A stretch of 54,786 nucleotides of DNA from assembly GCA_017462015.1 (NCBI GenBank), contig JAFTRX010000068.1, positions 1-54,786 on the forward strand, written 5' to 3'. The stretch comes from Lentisphaeria bacterium (GTDB lineage: Bacteria > Verrucomicrobiota > Lentisphaeria > Victivallales > Victivallaceae). The notes below the pieces were generated by a model. That model ran no database searches and was not told where the DNA came from. It worked only from the letters and a program-made list of their open reading frames with translations. This document shows positions 8,490-19,000 of the stretch, piece after piece (the stretch's first letter is position 1; each line of letters starts with the position of its first letter). The translations under genes and the position numbers were made by a program.

Positions 8490-8529
8490 TTGAAAAAAAC
8501 GACTTTTGGTGGTCTATTATAACGTTACA
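8490..8529 (+). promoter_or_regulatory. Candidate promoter and palindromic operator before the GH67-like gene
   Basis: TTGAAA (8490-8495) and TATTAT (8515-8520) lie 19 bases apart, longer than ideal. Overlapping the -10 region is TATAACGTTACA (8518-8529), a 12-base palindrome with one mismatched pair around a central CG, a form common among LacI-family operators. The gene starts 35 bases further on with an AAGGAGAATTT site. Confidence 0.4.
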
Positions 8530-8564
8530 CTTCAATAGTAATAAAAAATAAAGGAGAATTTATT

Positions 8565-10604
8565 ATGGCAGAGATTACCTGGAGTCTGATGCATCCCACC
8601 CCGTTGGATGTGGATTATATGAAGCTGGTGGTCAAAAATGCCGCCCGTTACCGGGTGGACAGCTTTGAAATCTGTGCGGATTGCCACACCAACCTCGGAG
8701 GTATGGACGGTTTGACGGATTATGCGGATTTTCCGGTGACCCACCGTTCAATCGACCTCGCCGGAATCGAAGCGAACCGGAAGAAACTCCGGGATGTGCT
8801 GGCAGTCGCTCACTCCATCAATAAACCGGTCTATTATTGGCACCGCGAAGCGATGGTTCCTGCCGGATTGCTGACCGACCGTCCGGATCTTCTGGATGCC
8901 AACGGCGAATTCGACCTGTTGGGCAAGGGATATGAAGATCTGCTGCGCTACAAAATCGACAGCAGCTTCAAGAGTGTTCCGGAGCTGGACGGTCTGGTGT
9001 TGACTCTGACGGAGGCGACTTATTCTGTTATCCACAACTCCAATAAAGAGAAATATCCCCCGAAAAAGGTGGTGGAACATATCGTCCGTATCTTTGCATC
9101 TGAGCTTGCGGCGCGGGGAAAACGGTTGATTCTCCGTTCTTTCGGTTCGATTGCCCAGGATTATGAAGATATCATCGGCGGTGCGCGCGGTGCGGCAGAA
9201 GAGTATGGTTTTGAAATCGAAACCAAGATCACTCCCTACGACTTCGACCCGTTCCTGCCCACGAACCCCTTCCTGCAAAGCGTTCCCGGTGCCACGCTCG
9301 GGGCGGAATGTGACTGCCTCGGAGAATTTCTCGGCGCCGGTAAGCTCCCGGCTGAAAACGTGGAAAACATCGTCAAGTATGTCCGGACCGGTCAGGCTGC
9401 CGGAGTTGACCGTTATGCCATCCGCCTGGATCGCGTTGGCAATAACATCTTTGAATGTTACGAAATCAACTTGTACGCTTATGAACGGGCGATCGACGAT
9501 CCGAATGTGACTGCACAAGAGATCCGGCGCGAGTGGCTGGAAAAGACCGCGCCCGCATCCGCGCGCGAAGCATTCACCAAATTGGGACTTGACGGTTTCC
9601 GTATGGTGGAGAAGAATAACTTCATCGACGGTCATGTTATCTTTCACACCTTCCCGCTGCAGAAAAATTTGAAGTATGTCAAAGCGGCATTCGTTCCGGC
9701 TGTATTCAAAAACGGCGTGAGCTTGAAGAATGGTAAAGGTGTCTGGTCGGTGCTCAGTGATAAGTGTTCTCCGGGACGTGATGCTATCATCCGGGAGAAA
9801 GAAGAGGCTGTGGCAATCGCTGATGCCGGTCTCGCGTTGCTGAAATCACTGCCCCGGGAAGCCGGATATGAAGCTGAATATGCGTGGCGTGAACGGCTGT
9901 GGAACAATGCCGTGCGCATCACACGCGCGTTCCGTGAGTATATGAGAGTGATGGCGGCGTACTTTGATTCCATGGAAGCCGGAGATCCGGAAGGACGTAT
10001 TCTGCACGAAGTGGCGGAAGATGCCCGGAAAAAACTGCAGGCGATTTCCGAAGTCAAATTGGAAGACGCTATCCCCGTGCCGACGGTTTTTGTCAATGGT
10101 TTGGAGCAGGCGCTGTTCCGGGGTAAACGCACGGTGGAAGAGATCTATCTCCAGCCGACATACGTTATCAGTCAGGTGCTGGAAGAGGAATATAAGGCTG
10201 AATATGCCGCCCGCAAGGAGTTCGGCGAGGGGGCATACGATGCGATTCTGTGCGGTTCACTGCTCGATGAGTGGCGTGTCGCGCGCTATATGCACTCGGC
10301 TCATGCATCCGTGGAAAACGGTTATCCCTGCCGCTGGGCAGGAAACACAGTGTTTCCCAATGGATTTTTGGATATGGAGCTTTCCCGTCCGGAAACGGCG
10401 TGCGTACTGGCGATCTATGGAGACACTCAGGAGACGGCGGATTTTATCTGTACCATTGATGGCGGAGAACGCAAACAGATGAAGTTTGACGGCAAAGGCT
10501 GTTGTCTGGTGGAGCTGCCGGCGGGCAAAGAGAAGGTTCAGATCCGGGTCGAGAAGGCGCCGGGAGTCTACTATCCGCGGTTCCGGGCTGTCGTTGTCCG
10601 GTAA
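8565..10604 (+). CDS. Putative GH67-like (alpha-glucuronidase superfamily) enzyme
   Basis: A 679-residue protein without a signal peptide, so probably cytoplasmic. The middle of the chain looks like a TIM barrel of the alpha-glucuronidase type: LILRSFGSIAQDYEDI, then KITPYDFDPFLPTNP, then TLGAECDCLGEFLGAG (where GH67 enzymes have an E-rich EYLG strand), then CYEINLYAYERAIDDP followed by EIRREWLEKTAP, which matches the GH67-like 'NLYAFGRLAWDP...EEIxxEW' pattern. The C-terminal third is helical, ending in a small beta domain. It is a monocistronic gene with an operator-like palindrome upstream and a hairpin downstream. The superfamily placement is from memory of motifs; substrate and activity are unknown. 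Confidence 0.5.
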   Translation: MAEITWSLMHPTPLDVDYMKLVVKNAARYRVDSFEICADCHTNLGGMDGLTDYADFPVTHRSIDLAGIEANRKKLRDVLAVAHSINKPVYYWHREAMVPAGLLTDRPDLLDANGEFDLLGKGYEDLLRYKIDSSFKSVPELDGLVLTLTEATYSVIHNSNKEKYPPKKVVEHIVRIFASELAARGKRLILRSFGSIAQDYEDIIGGARGAAEEYGFEIETKITPYDFDPFLPTNPFLQSVPGATLGAECDCLGEFLGAGKLPAENVENIVKYVRTGQAAGVDRYAIRLDRVGNNIFECYEINLYAYERAIDDPNVTAQEIRREWLEKTAPASAREAFTKLGLDGFRMVEKNNFIDGHVIFHTFPLQKNLKYVKAAFVPAVFKNGVSLKNGKGVWSVLSDKCSPGRDAIIREKEEAVAIADAGLALLKSLPREAGYEAEYAWRERLWNNAVRITRAFREYMRVMAAYFDSMEAGDPEGRILHEVAEDARKKLQAISEVKLEDAIPVPTVFVNGLEQALFRGKRTVEEIYLQPTYVISQVLEEEYKAEYAARKEFGEGAYDAILCGSLLDEWRVARYMHSAHASVENGYPCRWAGNTVFPNGFLDMELSRPETACVLAIYGDTQETADFICTIDGGERKQMKFDGKGCCLVELPAGKEKVQIRVEKAPGVYYPRFRAVVVR

Positions 10605-10612
10605 AAATATTT

Positions 10613-10647
10613 CCTTCTCCGGGAAATGATGCCGCTCCCGGAGAAGG
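10613..10647 (+). terminator. Hairpin after the GH67-like gene
   Basis: A perfect 12-bp stem (CCTTCTCCGGGA at 10613-10624 with TCCCGGAGAAGG at 10636-10647) starts eight bases after the stop codon. The downstream T content is low (GCGATTT), so termination may be incomplete or factor-assisted. Confidence 0.55.
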
Positions 10648-10717
10648 GCGATTTCGGCAAAAATGGTCAAAAAACAGAAAAAATCAAAGAAAATTGCAAA
10701 AATTTTCGAAAAACCAT

Positions 10718-10745
10718 TTGCAAAATAATAAATCGCATGTATATT
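10718..10745 (+). promoter_or_regulatory. Sigma-70-type promoter of the tRNA-tuf-secE operon
   Basis: TTGCAA (10718-10723) and TATATT (10740-10745) with a 16-base spacer, about 65 bases before tRNA-Leu(GAG). Both hexamers are identical to those of the tRNA operon at 385-413. Confidence 0.7.
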
Positions 10746-10811
10746 AGGTGATGTTCCATGTACGACATGCGAGAATTTCAAGACTGCGGCGTGAGTGGAA
10801 TTGAAAAAGAT

Positions 10812-10896
10812 GCCCGGGTGGCGGAATTGGCAGACGCGTATGGTTGAGGTCCATATGGAGCGATCCTTGGGGGTTCAAGTCCCCCCTCGGGTACCA
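10812..10896 (+). tRNA. tRNA-Leu (GAG anticodon)
   Basis: Class II fold: acceptor GCCCGGG with CTCGGGT (including a G1-U72 wobble), anticodon stem TATGG/CCATA with loop TTGAGGT (GAG), long variable arm, T-arm GGGGGTTCAAGTCCCCC and encoded CCA. First gene of the tuf operon. Confidence 0.95.
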
Positions 10897-10907
10897 CTTT
10901 GTGATAT

Positions 10908-10983
10908 GCCTGCATAGCTCAGTCGGTAGAGCACATCCTTGGTAAGGATGAGGTCTCCGGTTCAAGTCCGGATGCAGGCTCCA
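10908..10983 (+). tRNA. tRNA-Thr (GGT anticodon)
   Basis: Acceptor GCCTGCA pairs with TGCAGGC; anticodon stem CATCC/GGATG with loop TTGGTAA (GGT); T-arm TCCGGTTCAAGTCCGGA; encoded CCA after discriminator T. A tRNA-Thr(GGT) directly before tuf is also the arrangement at E. coli tufB. Confidence 0.95.
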
Positions 10984-11040
10984 TTGTTTATATGTGAGTA
11001 TCTGGTTAGGAAACCAAAGAAAACTTGTCAGGAGGACAAA

Positions 11041-12237
<1,197 letters not shown>

Positions 12238-12337
12238 GTCTGAGGGATTAATCCCGCAGCAGAATCGGTCCCGGACCGCCGTACTTCGACGGTTCGGGAT
12301 AATCTGTAAAAACTAACATAACCTTAGGGTGTTGAAA

Positions 12338-12490
12338 ATGGCGCGTGAATTGGTTATCATGGAGTGCACTGAGTGCAAACGTCGTAATTACACTACGATG
12401 AAAGAAAAACGCAACACTCCTGAGCGTCTGGAAAAGAAAAAATATTGCCCCTTTGAGCGCAAGCACACTGTGCATAAAGAAACGCGCTGA
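12338..12490 (+). CDS. rpmG: 50S ribosomal protein L33
   Basis: A 50-residue protein starting [18 protein letters not shown] and ending in KHTVHKETR, the typical L33 pattern and length. The first zinc-ribbon pair is present (Cys10, Cys13). The second is broken: Cys37 is followed by P-F-Glu40 where a CxxC would be expected, so zinc binding is probably lost or altered. It lies between tuf and tRNA-Trp. Confidence 0.95.
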   Translation: MARELVIMECTECKRRNYTTMKEKRNTPERLEKKKYCPFERKHTVHKETR

Positions 12491-12517
12491 CGCCGGGAAA
12501 GTATGATTGAACCCTGG

Positions 12518-12594
12518 AGGAGAGTAGCTCAGTTGGCTAGAGCAGCGGTCTCCAAAACCGCAGGTCGTGAGTTCGAGCCTCACCTCTCCTGCCA
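12518..12594 (+). tRNA. tRNA-Trp (CCA anticodon)
   Basis: Acceptor AGGAGAG pairs with CTCTCCT, discriminator G, encoded CCA. The anticodon stem GCGGT/ACCGC encloses CTCCAAA (anticodon CCA). A tRNA-Trp between tuf and secE matches the chlamydial gene order. Confidence 0.96.
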
Positions 12595-12640
12595 GTATTT
12601 TTGTTTTTAAACGTTGAAATTGAACATTGAGGACCTCTGG

Positions 12641-12880
12641 ATGGAAAAGGAAAAAAAAGGCGGCTTGATAGCCGGATTTGATGCCGGTATGGGTAAGGTC
12701 CGCCGTTTTATTGCCGATACGATCGCTGAACTCAAACGCTGTTCTTGGCCCAATCGTCGGGAACTGTTGGAATCCACCGTTTTGGTCGTGGTTGCGATGG
12801 TTGTTCTGGCGTTGTTTGTTGCCGGTGTTGATGAGTTGGCGATGCGGTTGATCCGTCTGGTTACGGTTCACGGTGCGTAA
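12641..12880 (+). CDS. secE: Preprotein translocase subunit SecE
   Basis: A 79-residue one-helix SecE. The pre-helix amphipathic segment IAELKRCSWPNRRELLEST is the family signature, followed by one membrane helix (VLVVVAMVVLALFVAGVDEL). SecE clamps SecY in the SecYEG channel. The ATG at 12641 has GAGGA eight bases upstream; the in-frame TTG at 12614 has no ribosome-binding site and is rejected. Directly upstream of nusG, as in most bacteria. Confidence 0.95.
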   Translation: MEKEKKGGLIAGFDAGMGKVRRFIADTIAELKRCSWPNRRELLESTVLVVVAMVVLALFVAGVDELAMRLIRLVTVHGA

Positions 12881-12906
12881 TATAATTTGAGTTGGAGATT
12901 TGATAA

Positions 12907-13488
12907 ATGATGGACGAGACAGTTGAAATGCAGGACGACCGTGGTCAGTGGTTTGTTGTTCAGACGCTGTCCGGGCATGAGAACAAGGTGCGTGACACCA
13001 TCAATCGTCAACTCCGTATGGGCGATTCAGTGCCGGTTTACGAAGCAATGATCCCCGTTGAGCGCGTGATGGAAATCCGTCGCGGCAAAAAAGTGCAGGT
13101 TACCCGCAAATTTTTCCCCGGTTATATTCTGGTTCGTATGGATTTGTACGATGAAGAGGGCCGGGTCGATGAAAAGGCGTGGTATTTTGTCCGGAGCGTT
13201 CAGGGCGTACTGGGCTTCCTCGGCGGTGAGAACCGGCCGACAGCTCTTACCGAAGAAGAGTTCCGGGATATGAATCCGACTCTTGGTGAAGATGCGCCGC
13301 AGCCGACGCTTATTATCGGAGCTAAGATCGGAGATATCGTCCGTATCAAGGACGGTGCGTTTATGGGTTATGAGGGTAATGTCCAGGCTATCGATGAAAC
13401 CCGCGGCCGGTTGACGGTCGTGATTTCGATTTTCGGACGTTCCACCCCTGTGGATTTGGAGTTTTGGCAGGTCGAACAGGCTGTTTGA
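12907..13488 (+). CDS. nusG: Transcription termination/antitermination protein NusG
   Basis: A 193-residue protein with an NGN domain (WFVVQTLSGHENKV, then KFFPGYILVRM and WYFVRSVQGVLGFLG) and a C-terminal KOW domain (GDIVRIKDGAFMGYEGNVQAID). It binds RNA polymerase and links it to Rho or the ribosome. The acidic N-terminal extension before WFVV is about 14 residues. GGAG lies nine bases before the ATG. Confidence 0.97.
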   Translation: MMDETVEMQDDRGQWFVVQTLSGHENKVRDTINRQLRMGDSVPVYEAMIPVERVMEIRRGKKVQVTRKFFPGYILVRMDLYDEEGRVDEKAWYFVRSVQGVLGFLGGENRPTALTEEEFRDMNPTLGEDAPQPTLIIGAKIGDIVRIKDGAFMGYEGNVQAIDETRGRLTVVISIFGRSTPVDLEFWQVEQAV

Positions 13489-13582
13489 GGCATGTTCGGA
13501 ACTTTAATTAAAGTGTTGACAACTGTTTCGGGAGAACACCTGTCAGTTCGTACCGCATCAGTGTCGTAATAAGGAAGTAATC

Positions 13583-14011
13583 ATGGCAAAGAAGGTTACA
13601 GGCTTGATCCGCTTGCAGATCCCGGCCGGCGCCGCCAATCCGGCACCCCCGATTGGTCCCGCGCTCGGTGCAGCAGGTTGCAACATTATGGAGTTCTGTA
13701 AGCAGTTCAATGCCGCCACTCAAGCTCAGAGCGGAACGGTTATTCCTGTCGTGATCACGGTCTATCAGGACCGCTCTTTCACGTTTATCTGCAAGTCGCC
13801 CCCGGCCGCTGTGCTGGTGAAGAAGGCGGCTGGTCTTGCTTCCGGCGCCCACAAGCCCGGCAGTGAGAAAGCTGGTAAAATTACCCGCGATCAGATCCGT
13901 GAAATCGTTCAGATCAAGAAGGAAGATATCAACGCCCGGAGCGAAGAAGCGGCGATGCGCATCATCGAAGGAACCGCGCGCAGCATGGGAATCGAGGTGG
14001 TCGATGCGTAG
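13583..14011 (+). CDS. rplK: 50S ribosomal protein L11
   Basis: A 142-residue protein of normal L11 length, with the N-terminal Pro-rich segment ([14 protein letters not shown]) and the C-terminal rRNA-binding domain ending [13 protein letters not shown]. The 94-base spacer after nusG contains TTGACA at about 13515 without a clear -10 partner. It overlaps rplA by eight bases. Confidence 0.98.
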   Translation: MAKKVTGLIRLQIPAGAANPAPPIGPALGAAGCNIMEFCKQFNAATQAQSGTVIPVVITVYQDRSFTFICKSPPAAVLVKKAAGLASGAHKPGSEKAGKITRDQIREIVQIKKEDINARSEEAAMRIIEGTARSMGIEVVDA

Positions 14012-14708
14012 AAGTAAACTGTACAAAAAGCAGCTTGAATCTCTCGGAGATTTGCAGCTGCGGCACGGAGTCACCGAAGCGATCGGAATGCTCAAGGCTC
14101 TGCCCGGAGTTAAATTCGATCAGACTGTCGAAGTCGCGATGAAGCTGGGTATCGACCCGCGTAAATCCGATCAGACTGTTCGCGGTGTCTGCCCGATGCC
14201 CCGCGGAACCGGTAAAACTGTCCGGGTCGCGGTGGTCTGCGATGGTCCTCAGGCTCAGGAAGCCCAGGAAGCAGGTGCCGATGTGGTCGGCTACGAGGAT
14301 CTGGTTCAGAAGATCAAAGATGGTTTTCAGGATTTCGATACCCTGATCGCCACTCCGGAAGCAATGAAAATGGTCCGTCCCCTTGGACGTCAGCTCGGTC
14401 CCCGCGGATTGATGCCGAACCCCAAGACCGGTACTGTTACCGATGCTGTTGGCGCAGCGGTCCGCGAGGCGAAAGCCGGACGTGCCGAGTTCCGTGCTGA
14501 CCGCGGTGCTTGCATCCATGTGCCTATCGGCAAATTGTCTTTTGAAACCGATGCTCTCCAGGAGAACTTTGATGCTCTTGCTGATGCAGTTCAGAAAGCG
14601 CGTCCGGCGTCTGCCAAGGGTGCGTACATTCTTTCCTGCAGCATCTCCGGAACGATGACCCCCGGTCTCAAAATCAACCTCAAGGAACTGGCGAAGGTGA
14701 CGAAATGA
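14004..14708 (+). CDS. rplA: 50S ribosomal protein L1
   Basis: A 234-residue L1. The ATG at 14004 ([10 protein letters not shown]) lies inside the last codons of rplK; the frame is open further upstream, but that sequence is rplK read out of frame. Family segments are [20 protein letters not shown] and [16 protein letters not shown]1 forms the ribosomal L1 stalk and in many bacteria represses this operon. Its stop overlaps the rplJ start (ATGA). Confidence 0.97.
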   Translation: MRRSKLYKKQLESLGDLQLRHGVTEAIGMLKALPGVKFDQTVEVAMKLGIDPRKSDQTVRGVCPMPRGTGKTVRVAVVCDGPQAQEAQEAGADVVGYEDLVQKIKDGFQDFDTLIATPEAMKMVRPLGRQLGPRGLMPNPKTGTVTDAVGAAVREAKAGRAEFRADRGACIHVPIGKLSFETDALQENFDALADAVQKARPASAKGAYILSCSISGTMTPGLKINLKELAKVTK

Positions 14709-15232
14709 GAATTGAGAAACAATATCTTGTCCAGTCGATCGTTAACGCGGTCAAGGAATCTGACTTTGTTTACTTCGTCTCCTATGCCGGTCTTAAAGTC
14801 AAAGATTTTTCTGACTTGCGCGATCAGATTGCCGCTCAGGGCGCATTCTGCCAGGTTCAGAAGAACTCTTTGATCAAAAAAGCGGCTGCTCAGCTCGAAC
14901 TGAGCGGTGTCGAAGCTATCGACCTCACCGCCAGCACCGCGATGGTGTTCGGTAAGGGTGACTGCAGTGCTGTGGCCAAGCTCCTGCTTGAGTTCGGTAA
15001 GAAAAACGAACAGGTCAAGGCCAAAGGTGGTTATATGGACGGCGCGGTGCTGTCCAATGCGGAAGTCGTCGCTCTCGCCGAACTCCCGACCAAACCGGTA
15101 CTTCAGGCGATGTTGCTTGGCGTCCTCCAGGCGCCTGCGCGTAACCTTGTCACGGTTCTCAACGCCAAGACTGCGAGCATCGTGAATGTGGTCAACGCCT
15201 ATAAAGACAAACTTGAGAACGCAAACAACTAA
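14705..15232 (+). CDS. rplJ: 50S ribosomal protein L10
   Basis: A 175-residue stalk-base protein. The N-terminal half (FVYFVSYAGLKVKDFSDLR, QVQKNSLIKKA) binds 23S rRNA; the C-terminal helix carries the L7/L12 dimers. It is translationally coupled to rplA by a four-base overlap and followed by rplL after 23 bases with an AGGAGG site. Confidence 0.97.
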   Translation: MRIEKQYLVQSIVNAVKESDFVYFVSYAGLKVKDFSDLRDQIAAQGAFCQVQKNSLIKKAAAQLELSGVEAIDLTASTAMVFGKGDCSAVAKLLLEFGKKNEQVKAKGGYMDGAVLSNAEVVALAELPTKPVLQAMLLGVLQAPARNLVTVLNAKTASIVNVVNAYKDKLENANN

Positions 15233-15255
15233 TATAAATACAGGAGGCATTTAAG

Positions 15256-15645
15256 ATGTCTGAAGAAAACAAAATGGAAGAATTCGTTTCCTATATTGAG
15301 AACATGACCGTTTTGGAACTCTCCAAGCTGGTCAAGACCCTCGAAGAACGTCTCGGTGTCAGCGCTGCTGCTCCGGTCGCCGTCGCTGCTGCTCCGGCTG
15401 CTGCCGCTGCTGCTGCTCCCGCTGAAGAAAAGACTGAGTTTGACGTTATCCTGGCTGGCTTTGATGCTGCCAAGAAAATCGGTGTCATCAAGGAAGTCCG
15501 TGGCGTCACCGGTCTCGGCCTGAAGGAAGCCAAAGACCTGGTCGAAGGCGCTCCGAAGGCTCTGAAGGAAGGCGTTTCCAAAGACGAAGCCGAAAAGATC
15601 AAAGCCGCGCTCGAAGCTGCCGGTGCCAAGATCGAAGTCAAGTAA
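15256..15645 (+). CDS. rplL: 50S ribosomal protein L7/L12
   Basis: A 129-residue stalk protein: N-terminal dimerisation region ([19 protein letters not shown]), an Ala/Pro-rich hinge at about residues 36-58, and the C-terminal factor-binding domain ([32 protein letters not shown]). It recruits EF-Tu and EF-G. Normal length. Followed by a hairpin at 15664-15694. Confidence 0.98.
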   Translation: MSEENKMEEFVSYIENMTVLELSKLVKTLEERLGVSAAAPVAVAAAPAAAAAAAPAEEKTEFDVILAGFDAAKKIGVIKEVRGVTGLGLKEAKDLVEGAPKALKEGVSKDEAEKIKAALEAAGAKIEVK

Positions 15646-15663
15646 GTTTGACTCTATTTTTCA

Positions 15664-15694
15664 CGGCGAAAAGGGTATTTTGCCCTCTTCGCCG
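15664..15694 (+). terminator. Attenuator-like hairpin between rplL and rpoB
   Basis: CGGCGAAAAGGG (15664-15675) pairs with CCCTCTTCGCCG (15683-15694) with one mismatch. The downstream tract CGATTTCG is T-poor, so it may be a partial terminator like the rplL-rpoB attenuator of E. coli. The comparison is by position only. Confidence 0.5.
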
Positions 15695-15750
15695 CGATTT
15701 CGTGTCCGGATGGTGAACTTTTGATCGAAGGACACGCGTGCATTGAGTTC

Positions 15751-15864
15751 CGGTGTGGTCATTTTGCCGGAATTGCACAAGTTAAAAATTTTCCTCCGGG
15801 CGGTGTGGTCATTTTGCCGCCGGATGGATTTGCTGAGCGGGTCAGCGATGTGGACATTTTGTCG
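15751..15864 (+). repeat. Three direct repeats in the rplL-rpoB spacer, IS-end-like
   Basis: CGGTGTGGTCATTTTGCCG occurs at 15751-15769 and again, identically, at 15801-15819. A third, degenerate copy, CGATGTGGACATTTTGTCG, is at 15846-15864. Start-to-start spacings are 50 and 45 bases. Several direct copies of a roughly 20-base GTGGTC-ATTTTG-CCG motif recall the multi-repeat ends of IS21-family elements; no transposase is present. The remaining spacer (15865-16068) is AT-rich, holds no convincing gene and presumably carries the rpoB promoter, though I see no clean one. Confidence 0.55.
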
Positions 15865-16068
15865 TTACCCGTTTCCCCGATGTCCGTGAGACAGTTTATG
15901 CGATGAAGAAGAATGAGTTTTTCACCGCAGTTTTGTTGTGTCATGGAGGTCGGTTGTTTTGTCTTTTGAACATTGATTTTTTGAAAATATTGAAGCTTTT
16001 TTCAGTTTTTTTGCCAAAAATTTAGAAATATTTTTTTCAACATACAACTAACAACAGGAAAAGTAACA

Positions 16069-19000
16069 GTGGAACGGAAAAATTTCGGAAAACTCCGCGA
16101 TGTTCTGGAGATGCCTGATCTTATCGGGCTCCAGGTGGATTCCTATGATAATTTTCTGCAGCGCTTTGTCCCGCCGCATGAGCGCAAGCGTCAGGGACTG
16201 CAGGAAGTTTTCATGGAGATCTTCCCGATCGAGAGCTTCGACAAGCAGATGTCTCTGGAGTTCGTCTCGTACGAAATCGGTGAATGTCCGCCGCAGAAGA
16301 GCAACGTCATTGACTGCATCAAAGATGGTAAAATTTATGATGCCCCTCTCTATGTCAATTTCCTGCTCAAGATGAATGATGTCGAGATCCCGGAAAAGGT
16401 CTTCATGGGTGATATCCCCATTATGACCGAGCAGGGTACGTTCATCATCAACGGTGCTGAACGTGTCATCATCAGCCAGCTGCACCGCAGTCCCGGTATC
16501 TGTTTTGAAAAGACCCGCCACACCTCCGGCCGGACTTTGTACAGCTATCGTGTCATTCCTGATCGCGGTTCCTGGATGGATGTCCAGTTCGATACCAGCG
16601 GCTGTATCTGGATCTATCTCGATCGCCGCCGCCGCCGCCGGAAGTTCTATATCACCACCTTCCTGCGTGCCATCGGTTATCCGACCAACCGCGACATCCT
16701 CAAAGAGTTCTACCAGATCAAAAAGTTCACCATCGGTCAGCTGCTCAAGGAGAAAGATCTCTCCAAGTTCTACACCATCGACGATGTGACCAACGATGCT
16801 GACGAAGTCATTGTCAGTGAGCCGGTACAGCTCAATGAGAAGATTCTCGCTGACATGCAGAGCGGCGGCGTGAGCGAAGTTGAACTCGCGCTGGTTCCGC
16901 CCAAAGAAGACTACATTTTTGCCAGCTTGCGCAAAGATCCCGCCCGCGACGAAGAAGATGCTCTTAAAGAAATCTACCGTCGTATGCGTCCCGGCGATCC
17001 GCTCAACCTCAGCAATGCACGTCTGCTTATCAAACGTCTCTTCTTCGATAACCGCCGTTACGACCTCGGTGCGGTCGGACGTTATAAGCTCAATGAACGG
17101 CTTAAACTTGACATCCCCATGGATGTCCGTACCCTTGATCCGCGCGATTTGATGGCAGCGACCAAGATGCTGATCGAGCTTCACCACACCAACGGTGCGG
17201 TCGATGATATTGACCATCTGGGTGCGCGCCGTGTGCGTACCGTCGGCGAGCTGCTGCAGAATCAGTGCCGTGCCGGTTTGCTCCGTACGGAACGTCTCAT
17301 CCGTGAGCGCATGACCTTTGAAGAGCCCAACATGTCACCTGCACGTCTTATCAATCCGAAGACTTTTGCCGGTGTTATCCGCGACTTCTTCGCCCGCAGT
17401 CAGCTTTCTCAGTTCATGGATCAGACCAACCCGCTGAGTGAACTGACCAACAAGCGCCGTTTCTCCGCGTTGGGTCCCGGCGGTTTGAGCCGTGACCGTG
17501 CCGGATTTGAAGTGCGCGACGTTCACTCCAGCCACTATGGACGTATCTGTCCGATCGAAACGCCGGAAGGTCCGAACATCGGTCTTATCTCCTCCATGTC
17601 ACTGTATGCGATCATAAACGAATACGGTTTCCTGGAGACCCCGTACCGCAAAGTCGTTGACGGACAGGTCACGGAGCAGATCGATTACCTGACTGCCGAC
17701 AAGGAAGAAAAGTACGTTATCGCTCAGGCGAACGCATTGCTGGATGAAAACAACCGTTTTGTCCGTCCGATGATCATGTGCCGCAAAGCCGGTGAATCCG
17801 GTGAGCATCCGCGTGAAGATGTTCAGTATATGGACGTTTCGCCGAAGCAGTTGGTCAGTGCCGCTGCCGGTATCATCCCCTTCCTTGAACACGACGACGC
17901 GAACCGTGCGTTGATGGGATCAAACATGCAGCGTCAGGCCGTTTCTCTGCTGATGCCGGATTCCCCCTACGTCGGAACCGGTTTGGAAAAGCGCATTGCC
18001 CGCGATTCCCGCGCCGTGATCGTTGCCCGTGAAGACGGTGTTGTCGCCGAAGTCAACAGCGAACGCATTGTTGTTACTCCGGACGGCGCGCTGCCGACTG
18101 AAGAAAATCCCGGCCGCACCTACCGTCTGTACAAGTATCTGCGCAGCAACGCCGGAACCTGTATCAACCAGCGTCCCCGCGTCCATAGCGGCGATGTGGT
18201 GAAAAAGGGTGATCTGCTTGCTGACGGTGCCGCCACCAGTCAGGGTGAACTTGCGCTCGGCCGCAACGTGCTGGTCGCCTTTATGCCGTGGTGCGGATAC
18301 AACTTTGAGGACGCTATCATCGTCAGTGAACGTCTGGTCAAGGAAGACACCTACACCAGTATCCACGTTGATGAGTTTGAAATCACCAGCCGCGACACCA
18401 AGCTCGGTCCGGAAGAAATCACGCGCGATATTCCCAACGTCGGTGAAGATGCGCTGCGCAATCTGGACAGCCGCGGTATCGTCATCGAAGGTGCGGAAGT
18501 CAAACCCGGTGACATTCTCGTCGGTAAGATCACGCCGAAGAGCGAAACCGAACTTGCGCCGGAAGAACGTTTGCTCCGTGCCATCTTCGGTGAAAAGGCT
18601 GCTGACGTCAAAGATTCCAGCTTGACCGTTTCCAGCGGTAAAGGTGGTATCGTCATGGATATCCGCATTGATTATGCCAAAGAACTGCCGGTGCGCGGCG
18701 GCATGACCAAGGCGGAAAAGAAGACGCAGGAAAAGAATCTCCGCAACGAATATCGTGAAACCCACAATGATCTTGTTGAAGATCTTACCATGCGGTTGTC
18801 CGATGTGCTGCTCGGCGTCAAGCTTCCGGTGCAGATCATCGACGGTGCTGATGAAAGCGGTAAGGTTCTGGTTCCTGCCAATCGCAAGATCACCCGCAGT
18901 CCCATTCAGAAACTTGCCGCGCATTACGATACGTGGCAGATGGAGGATTGCGAAATCAAAAATACGATCACGCAGATCATCGACAGCTTCAAGCCGCAGT

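Noticed and set aside
10939..11040. Longer start for tuf
   Set aside because: The extension would overlap tRNA-Thr; the ATG at 11041 has a strong AGGAGG site and gives the normal EF-Tu N-terminus.
15721..15906. Small 61-codon gene in the rplL-rpoB spacer
   Set aside because: It starts at TTG without a ribosome-binding site and its sequence is made up of the direct repeats read as codons.
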